From NCBI RefSeq assembly GCF_001658025.2, contig NZ_CP014007.2, forward strand, positions 372,001 to 436,000: a DNA stretch of 64,000 bases. The letters are read 5' to 3'. The translations under genes and the position numbers were made by a program. Positions 23,933-34,178 of this stretch are shown here, piece after piece; position 1 is the stretch's first letter, and every line of letters starts with the position of its first letter. The notes beneath the pieces were generated by a model. It saw only the letters and a list, made by a program, of their open reading frames with translations, did not search any database and was not told where the DNA came from. Origin of the DNA: Kosakonia oryzae. GTDB lineage: Bacteria > Pseudomonadota > Gammaproteobacteria > Enterobacterales > Enterobacteriaceae.

Positions 23933-26485
23933 TCAGAACAGCTCGTGCGTTTCCCCATTATCAATGATCGTCGTGCCCACTTCATGTACTGCTTGCTGCG
24001 TCGGCTGAGTTCCTTCTATGAAGTACTCCTGACGGCTGCTGCCACCACTGGCCAACTGCCCGGTGCTACGGTCGATGTTGACGGTGACCACGCCCGGCGG
24101 CGGCGTTAACGGATCTTCCGGCACACCATCCAGCACCACTTTCATGTAAGCATCCCAGGCTGGCTGGGCGCTTTTCGCACCGCCTTCGTAGCCGGAAATC
24201 TGATCTTTGATCGCGCCGGAAGCAGTGGTTCGCCCCAGATCGCGACGATGATCGTCAAAACCGATCCATACGGAAGTGACAACGCCCGGACCATAACCGG
24301 AGAACCAGGCATCTTTCGAGCTGTTGGTGGTGCCGGTTTTACCGCCGATATCGTTACGCTTGAGATCGCGTCCCGCGCGCCAGCCCGTACCCTGCCAGCC
24401 AGGTTCGCCAAAGATGTTGCTGTTCAGCGCACTTTTAATCAGGAACGACAGCGGCGTACTAATTACATGCGGCGCATACTCTTCACCGCCGCTGCGCTGA
24501 ACCAGCGCCTGGTTTGCCTGCTCCAGTTGTGGCTGCGGCACCGAGCTGTTTTGCTGCTCCAGCGACGTGGCGACGTTTTCCATATCTTTGTTTTCCAGCA
24601 CATTTGATTTCGGCGTTTCGCCGTAAATCACCGGAATGTCGCAATCGGCGCAGGCCACTTTCGGGCGCGCCTCAAACAGCACATTGCCCTGATCGTTTTC
24701 GATTTTCGTGATGTAGTACGGATCGACCAGGAACCCACCGTTCGCCATCACCGAATAGCCTCTTGCCACCTGCATCGGCGTAAATGAGGCTGAGCCCAGC
24801 GCCAGCGATTCAGTATGCACAATGTTTTGTGCCGGGAAACCGAAGCGCTGCAAATACTCTGCGGCATAATCAACGCCCATCGCACGCATTGCACGTACCA
24901 TCACTACGTTCTTCGATTGCCCCAGCCCCTGGCGCAGACGGATTGGACCGGCATATTCATCCGGCGAGTTCTTTGGCCGCCAGTCGGAACCTGCACCCAC
25001 ATCCCAGCGGGAAATCGGGGCATCGTTGAGGATACTTGCCAGCGTCAGACCTTTATCCATCGCCGCCGTGTACAGGAACGGCTTGATGTTCGAACCCACC
25101 TGGCGCAGCGCCTGGGTTGCACGGTTAAACTTGCTCTGGTTAAAGTCAAAGCCGCCGACCAGCGCCAGTACCGCGCCATTATGCGGGTTGATAGAGACCA
25201 GCGCAGAGTTCACATCCGGCACCTGTGCCAGCCACCAGGCGTTATCGACCTGGCGCACCCAAATCTGTTGCCCGGCCTGTACGGCATCCGTCACTTTACG
25301 TGGCGTGGCGCCTTGCTGCGTATCTGAGCGGTAAGGGCGAGCCCAGCGGATGCCGTCCATGCGCAATGAAACCGATGTGCCATCAGCCATCATCGCCACG
25401 GCTTCCTGGGGATTTGCGCTGGTGACGACCGCCGGAGAGAGCGGCCCGTAAGTCGGCAGCGTTTTCAGCGAGTCAGTGATTTTTTTACTGTCCCACGCGG
25501 GTTCACCGATTTTCCACAACACATTCGACGGACCACGATAGCCGTGGCGCATGTCGTAATCCATCACGTTATTGCGTACGGCGTCCTGCGCAGCCTGCTG
25601 CACTTTACGCGTAATGGTGGTGTAAACGCGGTAGCCATCCTCATAGGCTTTGTCGCCATAACGGGCGACCATATCCTGACGCACCATCTCGGAAAGATAA
25701 GGGGCGGAGAAGGCGATTTCCGGCGCATGGTAGTTTGCGTCTATCGCCTCGCTGCGCGCCTGGTCGGCTTGCTGTTCAGTGATATAGCCTTCACTTTCCA
25801 TACGCGCCAGCACAACGTTACGACGTGCGGTTGCCCGGTCAAGGGAATAGAGCGGGTTAAAAGTCGATGGCGCTTTCGGTAGACCGGCGATGACCGCCAT
25901 TTCACTTAGCGTCAGTTGATCGACTGACTTACCAAAATAGACCTGTGCCGCAGCGCCCACGCCATAAGCGCGATAACCGAGGTAGATTTTGTTGAGGTAA
26001 AGCTCAAGGATCTCGTCTTTGCTCAACAACTGCTCAATACGGATCGCCAGGAACACCTCTTTGATTTTACGCATCATGGTGCGTTCCGGGCTCAGGAAGA
26101 AGTTACGCGCTAACTGCTGCGTAATGGTACTGGCTCCCTGTGATGCATGACCGGAGAAGAGCGCGACGCTGGCGGCACGGAAAATCCCCACCGGGTCAAC
26201 ACCATGGTGCTCATAAAAACGGCTATCTTCAGTCGCGATAAACGCTTTTACCAGTTCTGGCGGAATTTGGCTCAGGGTCAGCGGGATACGGCGCTTTTCA
26301 CCATACTGCGCGATCAATTCGCCATCTGCGCTGTATACCTGCATTGGAATCTGTAACCGGACGTCTTTGAGCGTCGCGACATCGGGTAACTGTGGCTCAA
26401 TATATTTGTACAGACCGTAAATCGAGCCTGCTCCCAGCAGAATGCAAAAGACTGCAAGGATGAATAAATACTTTACGAACTTCAC
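23933..26485 (-). CDS. mrcA: Penicillin-binding protein 1A (bifunctional)
   Basis: 850-residue class A PBP that polymerises and cross-links peptidoglycan in the periplasm. N-terminal membrane anchor at about 5-26; glycosyltransferase domain with catalytic Glu in EDSRFYEHHGVDP; inserted OB-like domain; transpeptidase domain with SxxK (SNIKPFLYTA, near 465), SxN (QSKNVVMVRA) and KTG (GGKTGTTNSS). The GTG start (VKFVKY) is chosen because it gives exactly the E. coli length; an in-frame ATG eight codons upstream has a weaker ribosome site. Divergent from hofM. Confidence 0.96.
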   Translation of the reverse strand: MKFVKYLFILAVFCILLGAGSIYGLYKYIEPQLPDVATLKDVRLQIPMQVYSADGELIAQYGEKRRIPLTLSQIPPELVKAFIATEDSRFYEHHGVDPVGIFRAASVALFSGHASQGASTITQQLARNFFLSPERTMMRKIKEVFLAIRIEQLLSKDEILELYLNKIYLGYRAYGVGAAAQVYFGKSVDQLTLSEMAVIAGLPKAPSTFNPLYSLDRATARRNVVLARMESEGYITEQQADQARSEAIDANYHAPEIAFSAPYLSEMVRQDMVARYGDKAYEDGYRVYTTITRKVQQAAQDAVRNNVMDYDMRHGYRGPSNVLWKIGEPAWDSKKITDSLKTLPTYGPLSPAVVTSANPQEAVAMMADGTSVSLRMDGIRWARPYRSDTQQGATPRKVTDAVQAGQQIWVRQVDNAWWLAQVPDVNSALVSINPHNGAVLALVGGFDFNQSKFNRATQALRQVGSNIKPFLYTAAMDKGLTLASILNDAPISRWDVGAGSDWRPKNSPDEYAGPIRLRQGLGQSKNVVMVRAMRAMGVDYAAEYLQRFGFPAQNIVHTESLALGSASFTPMQVARGYSVMANGGFLVDPYYITKIENDQGNVLFEARPKVACADCDIPVIYGETPKSNVLENKDMENVATSLEQQNSSVPQPQLEQANQALVQRSGGEEYAPHVISTPLSFLIKSALNSNIFGEPGWQGTGWRAGRDLKRNDIGGKTGTTNSSKDAWFSGYGPGVVTSVWIGFDDHRRDLGRTTASGAIKDQISGYEGGAKSAQPAWDAYMKVVLDGVPEDPLTPPPGVVTVNIDRSTGQLASGGSSRQEYFIEGTQPTQQAVHEVGTTIIDNGETHELF

Positions 26486-26604
26486 TGGAGATTTCCCATT
26501 AAGAGTCATTTGGGCAGTTTATAAACAACCGCGCGGTAGTATAAAGGCAAGCCTGATGCATTGATATAGCGTCATCCCCGCAGACGATAAGGAGATCGTA
26601 ACTT

Positions 26605-27390
26605 ATGGCATTCAGGCACTGGCAAATTGGGCTGCATATTCAACAAGATGGAATCTTTATTGTGGCGCTTGCCGCCGCTCGTGGCGGTCAGGCTTTACGC
26701 CGCTGGTGGCACTTTCCTTTACCTGCCGGAACGATTGTTCAAGGGCGTATTAAAACACCCGAGCCGCTTCTTGCCGCGCTGCGTCCCTGGCGACAATCTT
26801 TACCGCAACGGCACTGTGTCCGGCTGGCCTTTCCCGCCGGACAAACCCTGCAAAAAAAGCTACCACGTCCGGCTATTGCGCTGCGTGAAGAGGCGCTTAA
26901 CCGCTGGGTATCACAGGCTATGGCACGCGAACTGGAAATGGCGGAAAACGAGCTCTGCTTTGATTTTACGGAAGATGAGCCGGGAAAAACCTATGGCGTG
27001 ACCGCGGCGCAGAATAAAGATGTGGCGGTGCTGCTCGATATGGCGCAGGCCCTCTCACTGCACCTCTCTTCTATTACGCCCGATGCCAGTGCGTTGCAGG
27101 CTTTACTGCCTTGGCTCGTTCCGCCTGCTCGTTGCCTGGTGTGGCGCGACGAACGGCAATGGTTATGGGCAACGAAAGAGAGCTGGGGCCGTCGTGCGCA
27201 GGAGGACGCCGATAGCGCTATTCAGTTAGCCAGCGTGCTGGGGCTGCCTGCTGATGAAATTGTGCAGTGCAGCGATTCACCCGGCGGCTTTGATTGCTGG
27301 AGCGCGGTACCTTCGCGCCAGCCGCCGTTGCCGACAGCAGGAGATCGCTATGCTGTCGCTCTCGGGCTGGCCGTCGCCAGGGGATATTGA
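26605..27390 (+). CDS. hofM: PilM-like pilus/DNA-uptake assembly protein HofM
   Basis: 261-residue cytoplasmic actin-like protein of the PilM/ComA type, first gene of hofMNOPQ. In type IV pilus systems PilM binds the N-terminus of PilN and links the inner-membrane complex to the motors. A ribosome site (aaggag) stands before the ATG. Its stop overlaps the hofN start by one base (TGATG). In E. coli the hof genes are needed for growth on DNA as a carbon source but make no known pilus. Confidence 0.88.
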   Translation: MAFRHWQIGLHIQQDGIFIVALAAARGGQALRRWWHFPLPAGTIVQGRIKTPEPLLAALRPWRQSLPQRHCVRLAFPAGQTLQKKLPRPAIALREEALNRWVSQAMARELEMAENELCFDFTEDEPGKTYGVTAAQNKDVAVLLDMAQALSLHLSSITPDASALQALLPWLVPPARCLVWRDERQWLWATKESWGRRAQEDADSAIQLASVLGLPADEIVQCSDSPGGFDCWSAVPSRQPPLPTAGDRYAVALGLAVARGY

Positions 27391-27926
27391 TGGCTGGCGT
27401 GAATTTTCTGCCCTGGCGGCAATACCGGCGGCGGCGCAGAGTGCGTTTCTGGATGAGCGTTTTTATCGCCAGCCTACTGCTGACAGGCGGCGTTGGCTTG
27501 CTTTGGCGAGCATCGGTAGCAGTCGAACTTCACGGGCGAGCTCTCTGGCAGCAAGCCGATGCTGCGTTGCTGGCCTCGCTGAAGGCGGGTGAAAAACCTT
27601 TGCTGGCGCGCCAAGAGGCGTGGCGCAGGGAGCAGGTTCGCAAACAGCGGCGGCAGGATACGCAGGCATGGCAGCCCCGCTTGCTTAGCCTGGCCGCAAA
27701 TCTCCCGCAGAACGCCTGGCTGACGCAACTGCGCTGGCAGCAAAACCAATTGACGCTATCAGGCTTTGCCCGCTCAGTTCGGGCATTAGGTGTGCTTGAA
27801 CAGCAACTGCGCAGCATCGCGGGGTTTCAGTTACAACCAACTGGCGCAATGGAGCGGGATGCACAGGGGCGCTGGCAATTTCACTACCAGCTTAATAAGG
27901 AGAACAAGGATGTCCCTGAACGCTGA
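27390..27926 (+). CDS. hofN: PilN-like assembly protein HofN
   Basis: 178-residue bitopic inner-membrane protein. The N-terminus has the PilN signature NFLPWRQYRRRRR, one membrane helix at about 20-42 and a periplasmic coiled-coil and ferredoxin-like region after it. The start MAGVNFLPW is fixed by homology and by the one-base overlap with hofM; the frame itself is open 32 codons further upstream inside hofM. Partner of HofO in the inner-membrane platform. Confidence 0.87.
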   Translation: MAGVNFLPWRQYRRRRRVRFWMSVFIASLLLTGGVGLLWRASVAVELHGRALWQQADAALLASLKAGEKPLLARQEAWRREQVRKQRRQDTQAWQPRLLSLAANLPQNAWLTQLRWQQNQLTLSGFARSVRALGVLEQQLRSIAGFQLQPTGAMERDAQGRWQFHYQLNKENKDVPER

Positions 27927-28371
27927 TTTCTGGTTTGCGTTATCGCCGTGGCAACGTACGGCATGCTGGCTGCTCAGCATGATTTGCAGCTTGCTTTTGC
28001 TGTGGTGGTTAGCCATTTCTCCGCTTAGTGCGGCGCAGGCGCAGTTAATCATTCAGCTACGCGGGCAACAGGCCGCATTACAGGATCAGTGGCGCGCTCT
28101 ACGTGCGTTATTCCCGCCAACAGAAAGCGAGCCCTTACCCGCCGCGCAGCCTTTTAGCCCTCTGGATTTTCAGGAGACCAACAGGCAACTCATCCGCTGG
28201 CAGCCTGGAAAAAATGGCGGAGAGCTGGTACTGGAAACTCGCTGGGAACCGGTGACAGAAACTTTTGCGCGCCTTGCCAGTTACGGCATGCAGGTTCCGG
28301 CATTTTCGCTGGCAGCTGGCACTGATTTGTTGCGTTTTACCCTGCAACTGGAGCATGACGATGATCGCTGA
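27910..28371 (+). CDS. hofO: PilO-like assembly protein HofO
   Basis: 153-residue inner-membrane protein with a short cytoplasmic head, one membrane helix at about 17-37 (WLLSMICSLLLLWWLAISPL) and a periplasmic domain. Overlaps the end of hofN by 17 bp; ribosome site aaggagaacaagg lies inside hofN. By family it dimerises with the PilN-like HofN. Confidence 0.85.
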   Translation: MSLNADFWFALSPWQRTACWLLSMICSLLLLWWLAISPLSAAQAQLIIQLRGQQAALQDQWRALRALFPPTESEPLPAAQPFSPLDFQETNRQLIRWQPGKNGGELVLETRWEPVTETFARLASYGMQVPAFSLAAGTDLLRFTLQLEHDDDR

Positions 28372-28759
28372 ACGCGTGGTTTTTGCCTGTGCGTTATGCC
28401 TGCTGTTGAGCGGAATGCGCGACCCTTTCCAACCACCGCCGGATACCTGCCAGCTCGCCCAACTGAATCAATGGCAGTTTCACGGCATGATTCAGGGCAA
28501 GCATGCGGTGGGCATATTGCGTGATGCCAGTGAACACTGGCATCGGGTCGCTGCGGGCGAGTTGTTGCCAACGGGCTGGCGCGTTGTTTCTTTCACCGTG
28601 GATGAACTGCACATTTCCACAGGTAAGGATTGCATCCCGGCGCAGTGGCGCTGGAAACGAGAAGGAACTCAGAATGAAAAAATGGATAACGGGCTTCATG
28701 CTCTTCGCCCTGCCGTACGCCAGCACAGCGACAACGCAGCTCGTCACGCTGACCGTTGA
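28361..28759 (+). CDS. hofP: PilP-like protein HofP
   Basis: 132-residue predicted exported protein; residues 1-18 are hydrophobic and the mature part begins with the PilP-type MRDPFQPP segment. By family it bridges the inner-membrane complex and the HofQ secretin. The ATG at 28361 has a better-spaced GGAG than the ATG two codons earlier. It overlaps hofO by 11 bp, and its last 86 bp run inside hofQ in another frame, an unusually long overlap that agrees with the length of the E. coli protein (134). Confidence 0.82.
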   Translation: MIAERVVFACALCLLLSGMRDPFQPPPDTCQLAQLNQWQFHGMIQGKHAVGILRDASEHWHRVAAGELLPTGWRVVSFTVDELHISTGKDCIPAQWRWKREGTQNEKMDNGLHALRPAVRQHSDNAARHADR

Positions 28760-29906
28760 TGATGTGCCGGTTGTACAGGTGCTACAGGCGCTGGCCGAGA
28801 TTGAAAAGCAAAATCTGGTGATCCAGAAAGACGTCAGCGGCACGTTGTCGCTGCACTTAACCGATGTTCCCTGGCGGCAGGCGTTGCAAACCGTGGCAGA
28901 AAGCGCCGGGTTAACGCTTAGCCAGAAGGGGACAATCTGGCAGGTTCACTCCGCGTCGTGGCAGCAACAAAAACAGGCAGAGCAGGATGCCCGGCAGGCC
29001 CGACAAAAACAGAATGCCCCGCTGCAAACGCGCAGCATCGTGTTGCGCTATGCGGACGCCGAAGAGCTGGCAAAAGCGGGAGGAAAACTGCTTAGCCCGC
29101 AAGGCGCCATAACCGTGGACTCGCGGCTTAACCGCTTGCTGATCCGGGATAATAAAGAGGGGCTGGCAACATTCGAAAAATGGGTGGTGCAAATGGATTT
29201 ACCGGTCGAACAGGTTGAGCTGGCGGCGCATATTGTCACCATCAATGAAAAAAGCCTGCGCGAGCTGGGTGTTAAATGGGGGCTGGCGCAGAGCGCCGAA
29301 ACAGCGCGGGGGCAGATAAACGCATTATCTGCGGACCTCTCTGTTCCCGATGCCAGTACGCGCGTGGGGTTCAATATCGGCAGTATTAATGCCCGCTTAC
29401 TCGATTTGGAGCTTTCCGCGCTGGAGCAAAAGCAGCAGTTGGAAATTATCGCCAGTCCACGTCTGCTGGCTTCACACCGGCAGCCAGCCAGCATCAAACA
29501 GGGGAGCGAAATTCCTTATCAGGTTGCCAACGGCGAAAATAATACCTCGGTCGAATTTCGCGAGGCTGTGCTGGGGATGGAAGTGACGCCAACTGTGCTG
29601 CCTGATAAACGCGTTCGCCTGAAGCTGCGTATCAGTCAGAATATGCCTGGCCAGGTGCTGCAACAGTCCGGAGGGGAGGCCCTGGCGATTGATAAACAGG
29701 AAATTGAAACGTTGGTGGAGGTTAAAAGCGGCGACACGCTGGCGCTTGGCGGAATTTTTTCGCAAAAGCGCACCACGGATAAAAACCAAATTCCGGGGCT
29801 TGGGTCTCTGCCTGGCATTGGCCGGCTATTCCGTCAGGATGGGAAGGATAGCGAACGGCGAGAGCTGGTCGTATTTATTACCCCCAGGTTGGCTGCGGTA
29901 CATTAA
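28674..29906 (+). CDS. hofQ: Secretin HofQ (PilQ family)
   Basis: 410-residue outer-membrane secretin. Signal peptide MKKWITGFMLFALPYAS ending about residue 19; N-terminal STN/N0 domain (TVDDVPVVQVLQALAEIEKQ); an N1-like domain; then the secretin domain with the conserved VEVKSGDTLALGGIF and GRLFR elements. It would form the DNA-uptake or pilus pore. Lacks the large AMIN repeats of full PilQ. Last gene of hofMNOPQ, 286 bp before aroK. Confidence 0.9.
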   Translation: MKKWITGFMLFALPYASTATTQLVTLTVDDVPVVQVLQALAEIEKQNLVIQKDVSGTLSLHLTDVPWRQALQTVAESAGLTLSQKGTIWQVHSASWQQQKQAEQDARQARQKQNAPLQTRSIVLRYADAEELAKAGGKLLSPQGAITVDSRLNRLLIRDNKEGLATFEKWVVQMDLPVEQVELAAHIVTINEKSLRELGVKWGLAQSAETARGQINALSADLSVPDASTRVGFNIGSINARLLDLELSALEQKQQLEIIASPRLLASHRQPASIKQGSEIPYQVANGENNTSVEFREAVLGMEVTPTVLPDKRVRLKLRISQNMPGQVLQQSGGEALAIDKQEIETLVEVKSGDTLALGGIFSQKRTTDKNQIPGLGSLPGIGRLFRQDGKDSERRELVVFITPRLAAVH

Positions 29907-30192
29907 ACCTGCCGTAATCCCCCTTTTTCTTCGGAACTTGGTCCAGGTGTTTGACGTGAGAGATGATTTAGCTTACAAGGAGTACCGATTTGAGCGTCAG
30001 TGGTCTCCGTCGTATAGCAAGCAGCGTGAAGGATAACGTGTTTATTCAGTTGCCAAACAAGCCGGAGTACTGAGATAATTTTCGATCTGACTCTCGCACT
30101 ATCGCATATGAGGTTTCAGTTCATGTCCTGCTACGCTGGGTATCTGCGAAGCGGGTTTATCATCAACGAATAGTCTTAGTAGTACCGAAAAA
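29907..30192. promoter_or_regulatory. aroK promoter and leader region
   Basis: 286 bp with no gene. A candidate promoter is TTGACG-N16-TTACAA at 29951-29978, which would give a leader of about 200 nt. In E. coli the aroKB-damX-dam-rpe-gph-trpS superoperon is read from promoters at this place and from several internal ones. Confidence 0.5.
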
Positions 30193-30714
30193 ATGGCAGA
30201 GAAACGCAATATCTTTCTGGTTGGGCCTATGGGTGCCGGCAAAAGCACTATTGGGCGTCAGTTAGCTCAACAACTCAATATGGAATTTTACGATTCTGAT
30301 CAAGAGATTGAGAAACGAACCGGAGCTGATGTGGGCTGGGTCTTCGATGTTGAAGGTGAAGAAGGTTTCCGCGATCGCGAAGAAAAAATCATCAATGAGC
30401 TGACGGAAAAACAGGGCATCGTTTTGGCGACTGGCGGTGGTTCTGTGAAATCTCGCGAAACCCGTAATCGTCTCTCCGCCCGTGGCGTAGTGGTGTATCT
30501 GGAAACCACTATCGAAAAGCAATTGGCTCGCACTCAACGTGATAAAAAACGCCCGCTTCTGCAAGTGGACGCACCACCGCGTGAAGTACTGGAAGCACTG
30601 GCTGACGAACGTAATCCTCTGTACGAAGAGATTGCAGACGTGACCATTCGCACTGACGACCAGAGCGCTAAAGTGGTCGCAAACCAGATTATCCATATGC
30701 TGGAAAGCAACTAA
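30193..30714 (+). CDS. aroK: Shikimate kinase I
   Basis: 173-residue P-loop kinase phosphorylating shikimate at the 3-OH, step five of the chorismate pathway. Walker A is GPMGAGKST (residues 11-19); the shikimate-binding Asp lies in [13 protein letters not shown]; the adenine and lid region includes RDKKRPLL. Length equals E. coli AroK. First gene of the superoperon, 55 bp before aroB. Confidence 0.97.
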   Translation: MAEKRNIFLVGPMGAGKSTIGRQLAQQLNMEFYDSDQEIEKRTGADVGWVFDVEGEEGFRDREEKIINELTEKQGIVLATGGGSVKSRETRNRLSARGVVVYLETTIEKQLARTQRDKKRPLLQVDAPPREVLEALADERNPLYEEIADVTIRTDDQSAKVVANQIIHMLESN

Positions 30715-30769
30715 TTCTGGCTTAATACACAGGCCTGCGGGTTTAAGCAACTAAGGTGGATGTCGCGTC

Positions 30770-31858
30770 ATGGAGAGGATCACAGTCACTCTCGGGGAAC
30801 GTAGTTACCCTATCACCATCGCGGCTGGTTTGTTTAACGATCCAGCTTCCTTCTCGCCTCTGAAGTCTGGTGATCAGGTGATGCTGGTCACTAATGAAAC
30901 ACTGGCTCCGCTCTATCTTGATAAGGTCCGCCACGTTCTTGAACAGGCTGGCGTGAAGGTCGATAGCGTGATTCTTCCCGACGGCGAGCAATATAAAAGC
31001 CTGACGGTGATGGATACCGTATTTACTGCTTTGTTGCAAAAACCACATGGGCGTGACACGACGCTGGTTGCCCTGGGTGGCGGCGTAATCGGTGATTTAA
31101 CCGGTTTTGCAGCGGCCAGCTATCAGCGCGGCGTACGCTTTATTCAGGTTCCAACCACGCTTCTGTCTCAGGTTGATTCCTCCGTTGGCGGTAAAACGGC
31201 AGTAAACCACCCCCTTGGCAAAAACATGATCGGCGCGTTCTACCAGCCAGCGTCTGTCGTTATTGACCTTGATTGCCTCGCAACCCTTCCGGCCCGTGAA
31301 CTCTCCTCCGGTCTCGCGGAAGTGATCAAATACGGCATTATTCTTGACGGTGAGTTCTTTGACTGGCTGGAACAGAATATGGATGCGCTTCTGCGTCTCG
31401 ACGGTCCGGCGATGGCATACTGCATCCGGCGTTGCTGTGAGCTGAAAGCTGAAGTTGTCGCTGCCGATGAGCGGGAAACCGGCTTACGTGCTTTACTGAA
31501 TCTGGGGCATACCTTCGGCCATGCTATTGAAGCGGAAATGGGCTACGGTAACTGGCTGCACGGTGAAGCTGTCGCGGCTGGCATGGTGATGGCGGCACAT
31601 GCTTCTGAGCGTCTTGGTCAGTTCAGCAAAGCAGACACGCAGCGTATCAAAGTGCTGCTCAAGCGTGCTGGCTTGCCAGTGCAGGGGCCGCATGAAATGG
31701 CGGCTGAAGCCTATCTGCCACATATGATGCGCGATAAAAAAGTGCTGGCGGGGGAAATGCGCTTAGTGCTCCCGTTGGCAATAGGGAAGAGTGAAGTCCG
31801 CGGCGGAGTGTCGCACGACGTAGTACTTGGCGCTATTGCTGATTGTCAGCAGGCGTAA
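30770..31858 (+). CDS. aroB: 3-dehydroquinate synthase
   Basis: 362-residue NAD- and metal-dependent enzyme making 3-dehydroquinate from DAHP, step two of the shikimate pathway. NAD-binding segment [16 protein letters not shown], substrate loop [17 protein letters not shown], and metal ligands in [12 protein letters not shown] and [11 protein letters not shown] are all present. Co-oriented with aroK and damX. Confidence 0.97.
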   Translation: MERITVTLGERSYPITIAAGLFNDPASFSPLKSGDQVMLVTNETLAPLYLDKVRHVLEQAGVKVDSVILPDGEQYKSLTVMDTVFTALLQKPHGRDTTLVALGGGVIGDLTGFAAASYQRGVRFIQVPTTLLSQVDSSVGGKTAVNHPLGKNMIGAFYQPASVVIDLDCLATLPARELSSGLAEVIKYGIILDGEFFDWLEQNMDALLRLDGPAMAYCIRRCCELKAEVVAADERETGLRALLNLGHTFGHAIEAEMGYGNWLHGEAVAAGMVMAAHASERLGQFSKADTQRIKVLLKRAGLPVQGPHEMAAEAYLPHMMRDKKVLAGEMRLVLPLAIGKSEVRGGVSHDVVLGAIADCQQA

Positions 31859-31946
31859 CTATTAGAAAGGTCAGGTCACCTCTTGCGTGACGTTTAACTT
31901 CGGGCGCTATGCATGTCGTGGCATACGCCTTTGTGTGGGGTGTTAA

Positions 31947-33242
31947 ATGGATGAATACAAACCAGAAGACGAGCTGAAAACCGATCCCAGCGATCGTCGT
32001 ACTGGTCGTTCTCGTCAATCTTCCGATCGTGTCGATGAACCGCAGATCAATTTCGATGATATTGATCTCGATGCCGACGACCGCCGTCCTTCGCGTACCC
32101 GCCGGGCGCGTGATGAGCGCGAAGAAGAGGGCTACGACGAAGAAGAAGATGCTCTGGACGAAGAGCGTGAAGAACGTCGTCCGCGCAAGCGTAAGAAAGC
32201 GGCTGCCGCGAAACCTGCTTCGCGCCAGTACATGATGATGGGCATTGGCGTTCTGGTGCTACTGTTGCTCATTATCGGTATCGGTTCTGCGTTGAAATCC
32301 CCTGCGCCTTCCACGGCCAATGAACAGAATGCTCCGGTAGAGAAGAATATCGATCTCTCCGGTAACAATGGCAGTGCGGATAGCTCCGCCGCCGCTAACC
32401 AGGCGAATAACGCGCAGCCCGCTGCCGGCACATCGCCAGCCCAGCAACCTGCTGGCAATGCACCGGCACCGCAGGATGTTACCTTACCGCCGATCTCCTC
32501 GACGCCCTCTCAGGGTGAATCGCCTGCAACGCCTGCGGGACAGCAGCGTGTGGAAGTTCAGGGCGATCTGAACACCGCGCTGTCGCAGCCGCAAAGCCAG
32601 TCGCAGATTGACAATGCGGTCAGCTCCACGTTGCCAACAGAACCTGCAACGGTAGCGCCTGTGCATAACGGCAACGCGCGGCAGACGACAGAAAATCATC
32701 CGTCTGCAACTCGCCCTGAGCGTAAACAGATGGTGATTGAGCCAAAACCGGTCGTTAAAGCACCGGTCGCGAAAGCCGAGTCAAAACCGGTTGCCCAGCC
32801 GCCAAAACGCACTGAGACTGCTATAACGGCTCCGGTGAAAGCACCTGCGACAACGACAACGGCCGCGACTGCTGAGCCGGTACAACAGCCGAAGGCCACC
32901 GCGCCAGCGGCCAATGCCGCATCTTCCGCACCTGCTGCAAGCAGCGCAGTCTCAACCGGGAATGTTGGCGCGCTGAAATCGGCTCCGGGCAGTCATTACA
33001 CGCTGCAACTTAGCAGTTCATCGAATTACAACAACCTGAATTCGTGGGCGAAGAAAGAAAATCTTAAAAACTTCGTGGTTTATCAGACGACGCGTAACGG
33101 CCAGCCGTGGTATGTGCTGGTAAGCGGCGTGTATGCATCAAAAGATGATGCAAAACGCGCAGTTGCTACGCTTCCCACTGATGTGCAGGCGAAAAACCCG
33201 TGGGCCAAGCCGCTCCATCAGGTTCAGGCCGATCTGAAGTAA
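31947..33242 (+). CDS. damX: Cell-division SPOR-domain protein DamX
   Basis: 431-residue bitopic inner-membrane protein that gathers at the septal ring. N-terminal ~95 residues are strongly charged (runs of D/E and R/K) and cytoplasmic; one membrane helix at about 98-116; a long Pro/Ala/Gln/Thr-rich periplasmic linker; and a C-terminal SPOR domain at about 350-425 ([18 protein letters not shown]) that binds denuded glycan strands. Length close to E. coli DamX (428). Confidence 0.95.
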   Translation: MDEYKPEDELKTDPSDRRTGRSRQSSDRVDEPQINFDDIDLDADDRRPSRTRRARDEREEEGYDEEEDALDEEREERRPRKRKKAAAAKPASRQYMMMGIGVLVLLLLIIGIGSALKSPAPSTANEQNAPVEKNIDLSGNNGSADSSAAANQANNAQPAAGTSPAQQPAGNAPAPQDVTLPPISSTPSQGESPATPAGQQRVEVQGDLNTALSQPQSQSQIDNAVSSTLPTEPATVAPVHNGNARQTTENHPSATRPERKQMVIEPKPVVKAPVAKAESKPVAQPPKRTETAITAPVKAPATTTTAATAEPVQQPKATAPAANAASSAPAASSAVSTGNVGALKSAPGSHYTLQLSSSSNYNNLNSWAKKENLKNFVVYQTTRNGQPWYVLVSGVYASKDDAKRAVATLPTDVQAKNPWAKPLHQVQADLK

Positions 33243-33309
33243 TGTTTAAAGCGCAGGATGCTGTCGGAGCTTTCTCCACAGCCGGAGAGAGTGTAAGTAA
33301 TCAGTCAGC

Positions 33310-34131
33310 ATGAAAAAGAATCGCGCTTTTTTGAAATGGGCAGGGGGGAAATACCCCCTGCTGGACGATATCGGAAGGCATCTGCCAAAGGGTGAATGCC
33401 TGATCGAGCCGTTCGTCGGCGCGGGTTCGGTGTTTCTTAACACTTCGTTCTCCCGCTACATCCTCGCTGATATCAACAGCGATTTGATTAGTCTCTATAA
33501 CATCGTCAAAAACCGCCCTGATGAATACGTTCAGCATGCGCGCGAATTGTTCATGCCTGCGACGAACCAGTCGGTGATTTACTATCAGCTGCGTGAGGAA
33601 TTTAACCAGTGCCAGGATCCGTTCCGGCGCGCGCTGCTGTTTTTGTACCTCAACCGACATGGTTATAACGGCCTGTGCCGTTATAACCTGCGGGGCGAAT
33701 TTAATGTGCCGTTCGGTCGCTATAAGAAACCCTATTTTCCGGAAGCGGAGTTGTATCACTTCGCGGAAAAAGCGCAGAATGCCTTTTTTTACTGCGAATC
33801 CTATGCCGACAGCATGGCGCGCGCTGACGAAAATTCAGTCGTCTACTGCGATCCGCCCTATGCCCCGCTTTCTGCAACGGCAAACTTTACGGCGTACCAC
33901 ACAAATAGTTTCAGTCTGGAGCAGCAGGCGCACCTTGCCGCCATTGCTGAGAATCTGGTGCAGAACCGGATCCCGGTATTGATTTCCAACCACGACACTG
34001 CGTTGACGCGTGAGTGGTATCATCAGGCAAAATTGCATGTGGTGAAAGTGCGCCGCAGTATCAGCAGTAACGGCGGCACACGTAAAAAGGTGGATGAATT
34101 GCTGGCGCTCTATCGCCCGGCGACACCTTAA
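33310..34131 (+). CDS. dam: DNA adenine methyltransferase Dam (GATC)
   Basis: 273-residue orphan methyltransferase that methylates adenine in GATC, timing mismatch repair and replication initiation. The SAM-binding motif I is [12 protein letters not shown] (residues 7-18) with [10 protein letters not shown] after it; the catalytic motif IV is DPPY, in [11 protein letters not shown]. No restriction partner is nearby, in keeping with housekeeping Dam. It is five residues shorter than the E. coli protein at the C-terminus. Confidence 0.97.
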   Translation: MKKNRAFLKWAGGKYPLLDDIGRHLPKGECLIEPFVGAGSVFLNTSFSRYILADINSDLISLYNIVKNRPDEYVQHARELFMPATNQSVIYYQLREEFNQCQDPFRRALLFLYLNRHGYNGLCRYNLRGEFNVPFGRYKKPYFPEAELYHFAEKAQNAFFYCESYADSMARADENSVVYCDPPYAPLSATANFTAYHTNSFSLEQQAHLAAIAENLVQNRIPVLISNHDTALTREWYHQAKLHVVKVRRSISSNGGTRKKVDELLALYRPATP

Positions 34132-34178
34132 CTCGCTTTCGCCGCGTTGCCAGACCCTATTTTCTCAAGGAGATGCGG

